From Methanosarcina sp. (lineage in GTDB: Archaea; Halobacteriota; Methanosarcinia; Methanosarcinales; Methanosarcinaceae), in NCBI GenBank assembly GCA_013330315.1, contig DUIO01000033.1, positions 18,485 to 30,167 of the forward strand: a stretch of DNA of 11,683 nt, in the 5' to 3' direction. Below are positions 1 to 4,891 of this stretch, piece after piece. The notes beneath the pieces were generated by a model that was not told the origin of the DNA, made no database searches, and saw only the letters and a list, made by a program, of their open reading frames with translations. Every line of letters starts with the position of its first letter. Position 1 is the stretch's first letter. Made by a program: the position numbers and the translations under genes.

Positions 1-517
1 GTAGCGGGTTTCTCATGCCTCTGGCCAGCTCTGCAGCTCTTCTCTCTATCCTGGCGTCTACATAGTGAGGATTGATAGCAGCTGCATACTCGTAGATTGC
101 AGAAACGTCAAATTCATCAAGGATTCCGGAATTCAAAGCCCTGTTAGCTGTTTCCGTGATCTCTTTTTCAGGAAGGACATGGTTATCCTTGAGTTTCTCT
201 GCTGCCTGTGCTGCTTCTTTTGTCGGTGGTGTTGCATGGCCCTCATAGGCAACATATGCAGAGACTCCAGCGAGTCTGGTGGCAGCCTTTGGATTTGGAA
301 GAAAGCTTCCGTATTTTTTGGTATTCATTTCATTGTCTGCATAGATCAGACGATATCCGCCGTTCAACATTTTCATTACAAGGATATGGCCGTTTTTCAG
401 CCTGGCAAGCAGGAACGGAACCGATACCGGAGCTGTGATTATTGCAAAGATCATGAAGAGCATCAGAGTCAAGAAGTTTGAAAATATTGAGACATAGAAC
501 AGAGAAAGCAACTGCAT
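1..517 (-). CDS. Partial membrane-anchored protein of the putative virion module
   Basis: Reading the minus strand from an ATG at 517 gives 172 codons with no stop before the left edge, so the C-terminus is missing. The ATG overlaps the TGA of the preceding gene (TGATG), which indicates translational coupling. Residues 5-40 are hydrophobic and form one long or two short membrane segments ending in FLLARLKNG. The rest is hydrophilic, with an alanine-rich helical stretch (about 97-110) and a charged helical end near residues 150-170. I do not recognise the family. Position as the fourth gene behind a coat-like membrane protein suggests a structural or envelope role, which is inference. The reading frame is well supported by coupling and by its length without stops. 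Confidence 0.75.
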   Translation of the reverse strand, partial: MQLLSLFYVSIFSNFLTLMLFMIFAIITAPVSVPFLLARLKNGHILVMKMLNGGYRLIYADNEMNTKKYGSFLPNPKAATRLAGVSAYVAYEGHATPPTKEAAQAAEKLKDNHVLPEKEITETANRALNSGILDEFDVSAIYEYAAAINPHYVDARIERRAAELARGMRNPL

Positions 518-1002
518 CAGTATCCCCTCCCGAAAAGCTTTCTCATTCTATTCCAGATGCCTCCGGACCCCGAGGACTGCATACCCCTTACATCCTGCTG
601 CAGGTATGTCTGATTGATTGACGTTGCAAGCAGTTTTCTTTCCTGTCCTTCTTTAGCCCTGCAGGCCTCTGTAAACACAATAGGCCTGAGATGAGTGAAT
701 ACAGATTCATCTTCCCAGGTAAAGTATGAAGGGGGTTTTGCCATGATCGTTGCTGTCTTGATGTCATCAAATGCGGTTACAATGTATCTGATATCTCTTT
801 CAGTGAAGTTTGATATTGCAAGGTTTTTTATGAAGGCTGAAGTGAAAAGCTTGAAATGAGGAGGAATATTTTTCAGCAGCTCATCCTTGTTCAGGAGCTC
901 CTGGATAAAGTCCAGCTGCTCACTCCTAAACTGATTCTTGTTTTGGTTAGGATTTGCAGGCACATATCCAGCTGCAAAGTAGTTTTCAGGAATTTCGTTC
1001 AA
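517..1002 (-). CDS. Hypothetical soluble protein, third gene of the putative virion module
   Basis: This 161-residue protein is not recognised. It starts at a TTG whose last two bases overlap the TGA of the upstream gene (TTGA); a strong GGAGG lies seven bases before the TTG, which decides the start. It has no membrane segment. The N-terminus is rich in Asn and Gln, the middle (about 45-120) is mixed helical with several aromatic residues, and the last 25 residues are Gly/Ser-rich followed by a basic, aromatic tail (WNRMRKLFGRGY). Its stop overlaps the ATG of the next gene. It is co-transcribed with three membrane proteins, so it could be a peripheral virion protein or an assembly factor, but nothing in the sequence proves this. 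Confidence 0.75.
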   Translation of the reverse strand: MNEIPENYFAAGYVPANPNQNKNQFRSEQLDFIQELLNKDELLKNIPPHFKLFTSAFIKNLAISNFTERDIRYIVTAFDDIKTATIMAKPPSYFTWEDESVFTHLRPIVFTEACRAKEGQERKLLATSINQTYLQQDVRGMQSSGSGGIWNRMRKLFGRGY

Positions 1003-1322
1003 TTTATGCCCTCCATGTTGTCCAGGATATCTCTCGATTTTTCAAACAAGATTACAAGCGTTAGCAGAATGCTAATGACGAACAGCAGAAACCAAAATAC
1101 TGCTATTGCATAGGCTTCCCAGCTATGTAGTGCAGCCAATTCTATCCCACCTGAAGAGTATCTAATATCCCAGCTAGCAGCGAACAGGATTATTGAAAGG
1201 ATAGTACTCAACAGCGTGGGGAATGCTGCTATTTTCTGTTTTGTTGCTCCCCAGTCATAGAGCCCAAGAATGAGCATGAGGATAGCAATAGTTGAGAAAA
1301 AAATGTAGAGGGAAGTGTTCAT
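999..1322 (-). CDS. Small three-helix membrane protein
   Basis: A 107-residue protein with three predicted membrane segments at about residues 4-23, 34-50 and 70-93, and a charged C-terminal tail (FEKSRDILDNMEGIN). The ATG lies three bases after a run of G (GGGGGG) and nine bases beyond the stop of the upstream coat-like gene, so the two are likely one transcript. The next gene starts inside its stop codon. No family recognised. Small polytopic proteins next to a two-helix coat protein are common in membrane-containing archaeal viruses, so an envelope or assembly role is plausible, but this is an inference from context. Confidence 0.75.
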   Translation of the reverse strand: MNTSLYIFFSTIAILMLILGLYDWGATKQKIAAFPTLLSTILSIILFAASWDIRYSSGGIELAALHSWEAYAIAVFWFLLFVISILLTLVILFEKSRDILDNMEGIN

Positions 1323-1331
1323 TGACCCCCC

Positions 1332-1733
1332 TTATGCTGCTCTTGAGAGAAGCATGACAGTACCGATAATTACAACAGCTGCAACTACAATGAGAGCCAC
1401 AGGCAAAAGCCCGTATGCATCCCAGGCTGTGCCGAAGATTGTTGAAATGGTGTTATTGCTTACGTCATCGGACCCAACAACATTAGGCTGTATCTTTGCA
1501 AGAATCATTGCACCTACACCCATTACAACAGCACCTGTAACAACTACCAGAACAGCATCCATGATGCCCATCGTTCCAGCTTCGTTCCTGCTGAACTCGT
1601 TCATTTGATGCCTGATAACATAAAGCTCGTTTAATATCTCGTCTGCTTGCTTCTTCTTACCAAACATTCTTGCTGTGAAGCAAGCACAAACAAGTAAGAA
1701 GAACTTTACTAAGGACTTGGCTTTCATCGACAT
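1332..1733 (-). CDS. Two-helix membrane protein resembling spindle-shaped-virus major coat proteins
   Basis: The 133-residue product has a charged N-terminal region (1-50, itself beginning with a short hydrophobic stretch), then SRNEAGTMG, a first hydrophobic helix (57-79), a short polar loop with Asn and Asp (82-96), and a second hydrophobic helix (107-130) beginning with GLLPV. This layout matches the coat proteins VP1/VP3 of fuselloviruses and their euryarchaeal relatives: two helices joined by a short polar loop. In SSV1 VP1 an N-terminal part is removed just before a Glu; here Glu51-Ala52 sits at the equivalent place. That is a resemblance by eye, not an alignment score. Alternatives are a pilin-like or other small membrane protein; the class III pilin signal is not clear. 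It is the first gene of a four-gene minus-strand cluster. A GGAG lies eleven bases before the ATG; Met3 and Met23 are other possible starts. Confidence 0.5.
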   Translation of the reverse strand: MSMKAKSLVKFFLLVCACFTARMFGKKKQADEILNELYVIRHQMNEFSRNEAGTMGIMDAVLVVVTGAVVMGVGAMILAKIQPNVVGSDDVSNNTISTIFGTAWDAYGLLPVALIVVAAVVIIGTVMLLSRAA

Positions 1734-1756
1734 ATTGGGTTACGCTCCAATTATTG

Positions 1757-1787
1757 TATACTAGATAGTATATGTTATATTACATAT
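1757..1787. promoter_or_regulatory. Inverted repeats in divergent promoter region (candidate operators)
   Basis: The very AT-rich stretch between the divergent coat-like gene and the ribbon-helix-helix gene contains TATACTA-GA-TAGTATA (1757-1772, seven-base arms) and ATATGT-TATATT-ACATAT (1770-1787, six-base arms). Ribbon-helix-helix proteins usually bind short inverted repeats near their own promoter, so the product of the adjacent gene may act here on both directions. A TATA-like ATAAATATTA near 1804-1813 would place a plus-strand start close to 1834. Binding is inferred. Confidence 0.45.
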
Positions 1788-1866
1788 ATTTTTGTAGATA
1801 ATGATAAATATTATGTGATTGTTATAAGCATTAATGCGGCACCACTGCTGCAGGAGGATTTCTGCA

Positions 1867-2019
1867 ATGGGAAACAAAAAATACGGCCAGATGGTCTATC
1901 TAAGGGTTCTCGTTCCAGAGAAATTGAAAGATGATGTACAGAAAAAAGCTAAAAAATACAAAATGAGCGACTCTGCTCTTAGTCGTATTATTTTAGAAGA
2001 AGCAGTAAAACAAATATGA
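1867..2019 (+). CDS. Ribbon-helix-helix DNA-binding protein
   Basis: A 50-residue protein with the fold pattern of Arc/CopG-type regulators: a beta strand (about residues 9-16, MVYLRVLV), then helix 1 (PEKLKDDVQKKAKKYK) and, after MSDSALS, helix 2 (RIILEEAVKQ). Strand residues of paired subunits normally contact the DNA major groove. I chose the ATG at 1867 because GGAGG lies nine bases upstream (1853-1857); an in-frame ATG at 1834 would add eleven residues outside the fold and would only suit a leaderless transcript. The stop overlaps the ATG of the next gene. It probably regulates its own operon and perhaps the divergent coat-like cluster through the inverted repeats at 1757-1787. Confidence 0.7.
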   Translation: MGNKKYGQMVYLRVLVPEKLKDDVQKKAKKYKMSDSALSRIILEEAVKQI

Positions 2020-2327
2020 AGCTAAATATCAGGACCACAGGAAGAATACTTCTCCTTGCAAGCATAGTGTCTGTTTTTTGCTTGGCTTGGTTTGTTCTGG
2101 TTTCTCATGAAGAATACCAGGAGTATGTAATCTTGGAGCAATACCAAACAGATCTATTTGATCCGGAAAGGGGACTGCTGCTGAAGGTTAGCCAGGATAA
2201 TTCTCAGGAGTATATTTATCTCAAAGACTGTGAGGTCCCGGAAGGCCTGCATCCAGGAGACAAGATTCGGATAAAGTGGGTATCTACAGCTGGAGAAAAA
2301 AGAATAGATGGAGTGTGGCCAGCATGA
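2016..2327 (+). CDS. Small membrane-anchored protein with C-terminal beta domain
   Basis: A 103-residue product that starts within the stop of the ribbon-helix-helix gene (ATGA). Residues 9-30 form a membrane anchor or uncleaved signal after a basic N-terminus (KLNIRTTGR). The remainder, beginning HEEYQEY, looks like a small extracytoplasmic beta-rich domain: strands around GLLLKV and EYIYL, then LHPGDKIRIKW, a loop-strand pattern often seen in small beta barrels. I do not recognise the family. It ends with an ATGA overlap to the next gene, so the three plus-strand genes are translationally coupled. Confidence 0.65.
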   Translation: MKLNIRTTGRILLLASIVSVFCLAWFVLVSHEEYQEYVILEQYQTDLFDPERGLLLKVSQDNSQEYIYLKDCEVPEGLHPGDKIRIKWVSTAGEKRIDGVWPA

Positions 2328-2566
2328 ACTTTAGAGTAAAAATATTGAATGAAAGAGTATTAGAAATAGGAAGAAAAATCGGATTTGAAAAAGAACTGAC
2401 ATTAGAGACAATTCCAGACAACATAAGGAACCTAACAATTCTAGGTTTTGTTTTTGTGTGGATCTCTTATTTCCTTAATATCAGTCCATTTTTTGCACTC
2501 ATTGTATTTGGAGTAGGGATTGCGTACAACTTTGGCAGGTATTGCAAGCTCAAGAAAATTAACTGA
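2324..2566 (+). CDS. Small two-helix membrane protein
   Basis: An 80-residue protein starting at an ATG that overlaps the TGA of the gene before it; a longer in-frame version from 2276 would overlap that gene by 52 bases and is less likely. About 40 charged N-terminal residues (NFRVKILNERV to TIPDNIRN) precede two closely spaced membrane segments (about 44-57 and 59-71) and a basic tail (GRYCKLKKIN). No family recognised. The same frame stays open for 65 codons after its TGA, described separately. Confidence 0.6.
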   Translation: MNFRVKILNERVLEIGRKIGFEKELTLETIPDNIRNLTILGFVFVWISYFLNISPFFALIVFGVGIAYNFGRYCKLKKIN

Positions 2567-2764
2567 AGGGAGTCTATTTTCCGGAAAATAAGAAAGTTCC
2601 TGCAGACAAGAACAAATCCTTCCAGAGCTTTTCTACAACTTCTTCCACAAGGAAAACTTCTCTTTTTTATAGCCCTTTACAGGCCATCAGAAAGTATTTT
2701 CCTTTATGATACAGAAACAGGAATATCTATAGATCCGGATAACTTGCTTTTTTTAATATTATAA
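2567..2764 (+). other. Open frame without start codon after the two-helix gene
   Basis: Directly after the TGA at 2564-2566 the same frame continues for 65 codons to TAA at 2762-2764 without an ATG or GTG, and with only one late TTG. It encodes a plausible mixed sequence (for example FLQTRTNPSRAF and SIFLYDTETG). A second frame here is also free of stops for about 45 codons, so chance is possible. It may be the tail of a gene cut by a point mutation, or non-coding spacer. It overlaps the end of the integrase gene by six bases. No selenocysteine or other recoding signal was recognised. Confidence 0.25.
2577..2588. repeat. Palindrome TTTTCCGGAAAA, also present upstream of the integrase
   Basis: A perfect 12-base palindrome lies 11 bases after the last plus-strand gene. 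Its core TTTCCGGAAA recurs at 3447-3456 on the other side of the integrase gene, so the two copies bracket that gene about 870 bases apart. They could be arm-type protein-binding sites or simply repeated AT-flanked palindromes. Confidence 0.4.
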
Positions 2765-3391
2765 AGAAAAACCCCATGCTATTAACTGTTTTTTAATATC
2801 CCTTAATTCATCATCTGAAAAAGCGAGCCCCTGATAATGGCGCATAGAGGTTAAAGAATCGTGACCCTGCCGTAAACACACAGTTGACTCGATAACTCCG
2901 GAAGCAATTAACCAGGACTCCAATGTTTTTCTACTTGACTTTACCGAGAGTCCATAAGGGTTCATGCCTGCAGATAGAGCCCATCTCTGAAGGTTCTTAT
3001 TCCAGGTGCTTTCTAAGGGAGGTTTACGAGCCTGCCAGAAGTCCTTTAGAAGATAATGGAACATGGAAGGAAGAGGATGAATAGTTCTTTCTAACTGCCT
3101 TCTTTTGTGCTTCTTCTGGGCTTCTTCCGGAAGATGAATTATGTTTCTTCTCTCATTGTACCAGGCAGGATTATCATAGAGCCTTAAAAGCTCCGCGTAG
3201 CGCATACCCGTAATTAAAAGAATATCTAAAGTTGTTTTATGCTGATCTTTTGGAATAGCGGCCTTTAATGCTTCATATTCTTTGGGGGTAAGGATTCTTA
3301 CATCTTTCACGTAAAAATGTAAAGCTTCAGAATCTTTTTCGTAACCTGATTTAGGGTATTTTACCAAAAAATCACCAAAGTATGTATACAC
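2759..3391 (-). CDS. Compact tyrosine recombinase/integrase (archaeal SSV-like catalytic domain)
   Basis: The 210-residue product is almost only the catalytic domain of a tyrosine recombinase. Visible catalytic residues are Arg64 (TGMRYAELL), a Lys-rich hairpin near 94-102, Lys151-x-x-Arg154 (the K-x-x-R box that replaces H-x-x-R in SSV-type archaeal integrases), His177 (RQGHDSL) and the nucleophile Tyr186 (MRHYQG). It would cut and rejoin DNA through a phosphotyrosine. Only about 30 residues precede the catalytic domain, so the usual core-binding domain is absent; full SSV integrases are about 330 residues. It is therefore a minimal recombinase or the C-terminal part of one split at an attachment site. 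An in-frame stop (3401-3403) rules out a longer frame. The start is GTG at 3391; TTG at 3367, three bases after GGTGAT, is an alternative. A possible core site lies just upstream at 3467-3497. Confidence 0.85.
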   Translation of the reverse strand: MYTYFGDFLVKYPKSGYEKDSEALHFYVKDVRILTPKEYEALKAAIPKDQHKTTLDILLITGMRYAELLRLYDNPAWYNERRNIIHLPEEAQKKHKRRQLERTIHPLPSMFHYLLKDFWQARKPPLESTWNKNLQRWALSAGMNPYGLSVKSSRKTLESWLIASGVIESTVCLRQGHDSLTSMRHYQGLAFSDDELRDIKKQLIAWGFSL

Positions 3392-3402
3392 AGATTTTAT
3401 TT

Positions 3403-3497
3403 AAACCTATGCATAATTAAGGTTTTAAGCTTAGAAATATCCAATATTTCCGGAAAAAAGGACAAAATGCATAGGTTTTCCTATAAAACCTGTGCAT
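3403..3497. repeat. Recombinase-core-like inverted repeat and extra arm upstream of integrase
   Basis: At 3467-3497 two 13-base arms, ATGCATAGGTTTT and AAAACCTGTGCAT, face each other across the five-base spacer CCTAT; they match in 12 of 13 positions. A third arm copy, AAACCTATGCAT, lies at 3403-3414 next to the integrase start. The 13-spacer-13 layout resembles core sites of tyrosine recombinases. Between the copies are a GAAATAT-CCA-ATATTTC inverted repeat (3434-3450) and TTTCCGGAAA (3447-3456). The site could be attP, a multimer-resolution site or an operator for the integrase gene; function is inferred. Confidence 0.5.
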
Positions 3498-3522
3498 GGA
3501 CTGTAGAGTAAATTTACAGAAA

Positions 3523-3548
3523 ACTTAGCATCACTACCGATACTAAGT
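3523..3548 (-). terminator. Stem-loop at the end of the HEPN gene
   Basis: On the minus strand, ACTTAGTATC and GATGCTAAGT pair over ten positions (one G-U) around the six-base loop GGTAGT. The HEPN stop codon TAG (3545-3543) lies inside the first arm, and the second arm runs into a short T stretch. This suits a transcript end. The GATACTAAGT half-site also occurs at 9454-9463, so a protein-binding role is possible. Confidence 0.45.
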
Positions 3549-4244
3549 CTTTGATTCCTTTTTACTTTGTTTATACTTCATTTCTTTTGAAATTAAAAAA
3601 TTAGCAAAATCTTCATATTTCTTATTGTGCAATTGTTGTTGTTTTTCCGTAACTCTATTATAAATATAATCGAAATCTCTTTTGAAAGTAGGAGTAGATA
3701 CCGCAAGATTATGTATCATTTGTGACAAATCTTTGAATATTTTGTATCTGAGGCTAATCTTCAGATAATTGTCATCGTTGATCATTCTTGTCAAATCTTG
3801 ATTTATATCGAGTAACTTATTATTAAAAGCATATTTCCATTGACCATGAGCTAATCTATTTCTCAATTCGGCGGAAGATTTCAAATGTTCGGTTATAATA
3901 TCAATTAATAAATCATATCTATTCTTGTTTATTGGATTGCTTGCATCATTTTGAAAACTTTTATTATATGCTATTTCTAAAGTTTTCTTCCATCTTTTTT
4001 CTAGTGAACTATTTCCGATAACTGTTTTTATTTCATCTTCTGTAAATGCATTTATTTCATAGATTAATTTTATAATTCGCACTTCAGTCCACGAATTAAC
4101 CAAAAAAGCTAGAATTTTTGTATAAACATCAATGTTTATTGTCTCTTCTTTTCGAATCGAATTTTTTAAAGTGACTTCTACTGACGAAATTGCTTTTTCT
4201 AATAATTTTAAATTTTCACAATGTTCATAGTAATATAAATTCAA
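3543..4244 (-). CDS. HEPN-family protein, probable RNase
   Basis: This 233-residue, mostly helical protein carries ELRNRLAHGQW, with Arg128 and His133 forming the R-x4-H motif that is the active site of HEPN ribonucleases. The R-N-R-L-A-H form is typical of catalytically competent HEPN domains in toxin and defence proteins, which usually act as dimers on RNA. Helices around 10-65 and 105-185 would form the domain; the C-terminus is Lys-rich. The start is TTG at 4244, supported by GAGGTG five bases upstream. No methylase, nucleotidyltransferase (MNT) or other protein antitoxin lies beside it. Instead a tRNA-like sequence ends 27 bases upstream on the same strand, so both may be on one transcript. 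The gene is more AT-rich than the replication and virion-like genes, consistent with acquisition as cargo. The target RNA is unknown; a non-toxic HEPN RNA-binding role cannot be excluded. Confidence 0.75.
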   Translation of the reverse strand: MNLYYYEHCENLKLLEKAISSVEVTLKNSIRKEETINIDVYTKILAFLVNSWTEVRIIKLIYEINAFTEDEIKTVIGNSSLEKRWKKTLEIAYNKSFQNDASNPINKNRYDLLIDIITEHLKSSAELRNRLAHGQWKYAFNNKLLDINQDLTRMINDDNYLKISLRYKIFKDLSQMIHNLAVSTPTFKRDFDYIYNRVTEKQQQLHNKKYEDFANFLISKEMKYKQSKKESKT

Positions 4245-4271
4245 CAGAACACCTCGAATCGAAAAGAGTAT

Positions 4272-4343
4272 GAATGGAAGAGGGAATCGAACCCTCTTAA
4301 ATTCTCACTTATGTGAGTGTGTTTACCTTTACACCATCCCAGG
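4272..4343 (-). tRNA. tRNA-like gene lacking an anticodon triplet (atypical or pseudo tRNA)
   Basis: Read on the minus strand, 72 bases fold as a tRNA: positions 8-9 TG, D-arm GTGT-AAAGGTAA-ACAC with the conserved GG, T-arm GAGGG-TTCGATT-CCCTC with the canonical T-loop, and an acceptor of CCTGGGA against TTCCATT that pairs at five of seven positions (the outer two do not pair). A shifted acceptor GGATGG/CCATTC also pairs over six. The anticodon stem CTCAC/GTGAG is perfect but closes on the tetraloop ATAA. This equals a normal loop with U33 and a purine 37 kept and three bases missing, so no anticodon can be read. The variable region AATTTAA has seven bases. A TATA-like TTTAAATATC (4364-4373) sits about 26 bases before the 5' end. 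It could be a decayed tRNA, an integrase attachment remnant or a functional tRNA mimic. Confidence 0.55.
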
Positions 4344-4363
4344 AAATATAAAAAATACTCTTT

Positions 4364-4373
4364 GATATTTAAA
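4364..4373 (-). promoter_or_regulatory. TATA-like promoter of the tRNA-like/HEPN unit
   Basis: On the minus strand AAAAAGTTTAAATATC gives a purine-rich BRE-like stretch followed by a TATA-like box centred at about 4368. The usual 25-27 base spacing puts transcription start at about 4342, the first base of the tRNA-like fold. A second AT-rich box (TTTTATATTT, near 4348-4357) would start inside the fold and is less likely. Confidence 0.45.
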
Positions 4374-4530
4374 CTTTTTGAGATTTTTAGTTAAATCGCT
4401 TCACAAGAAAATTACTTGTTACTAAAATAATAAACAGAATGAGTCAATTGATAGAGACGAACTTAAAAAGAAAAGGCAGTGTTGTAATTTTTCTGTAAAT
4501 TGGATATTTTTACATATTCCGCCAAAAAGG

Positions 4531-4557
4531 GGTAGTATCAGCTAAGCTGTCACTACC
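4531..4557. repeat. Stem-loop 1 with CAGC-TAA-GCTG core
   Basis: GGTAGT pairs with ACTACC, then a two-by-two internal loop, then CAGC-TAA-GCTG. It is followed at once by TGCAAAG. The same arrangement, GGTAA, CAGC-TTT-GCTG, TTACC, TGCAAA, occurs in stem-loop 2, so the two share an origin or a binding partner. The exact 12-mer CTACCTGCAAAG (4553-4564) recurs inverted at 10142-10153. Confidence 0.55.
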
Positions 4558-4699
4558 TGCAAAGTAGGCCAACGCTATCTGTTTAATATTCATGAAAAAA
4601 GAGGAATACAGGCTGAGATAATCAGAAAATTCTGTTTTTTGTGGTTGAAAACAAGAGGTAGAGAGCCTATTAGAATTTAGTATCATCTACTTTGCACCT

Positions 4700-4730
4700 G
4701 GTAACAGCTTTGCTGTAACAAGGCCTTACC
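4700..4730. repeat. Stem-loop 2, related to stem-loop 1
   Basis: GTAACAGC and GCTGTAAC pair at seven of eight positions across TTT (4701-4719); alternatively the outer GGTAA/TTACC arms enclose the same CAGC/GCTG stem and the palindrome AAGGCCTT (4720-4727). It is followed by TGCAAA as in stem-loop 1. It lies just after CTACTTTGCA, the inverted partner of 4558-4567. Confidence 0.5.
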
Positions 4731-4891
4731 TGCAAATTTCAAATAATAAGTCGTTTTTGATAGTAAGAACTCCCAAATTATTTAAAATGTGTTAGTTAAA
4801 AATTCAGTATTAGAAGACCCAATTTTTGCTTAGAATGCGTTTTGTCGGAAATGTTGGCGATACCCCAGAAATAAAAGAGAAAATAAGTGGA

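Larger units (their letters stand above)
4374..4891. other. Non-coding stretch with related stem-loops, candidate origin or partition region
   Basis: No convincing gene is visible here. It holds two related stem-loops (4531-4557 and 4700-4730) and a ten-base inverted pair, TGCAAAGTAG (4558-4567) with CTACTTTGCA (4687-4696). It also contains two sequences like the 21-bp repeats of the partition partner gene (4521-4540 and 4679-4696), ATAAGTCGTTT (4746-4756) shared with 9404-9414, and CAGAAAATTCTG followed by six T (4623-4640). Dense repeats without coding suggest a replication origin, a single-strand origin or a centromere. A 22-codon plus-strand frame at 4835-4903 is too short to call. Confidence 0.45.

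Noticed and set aside
65..481. Plus-strand frames of 138 and 76 codons at the left edge
   Set aside because: They lie antisense to the minus-strand membrane protein 1-517, are Cys-rich and low in protein-like character, and have no ribosome site.
2564..2566. TGA as a recoded codon (selenocysteine)
   Set aside because: No recoding element was recognised, and the Methanosarcina group is known for recoding TAG (pyrrolysine), not TGA.
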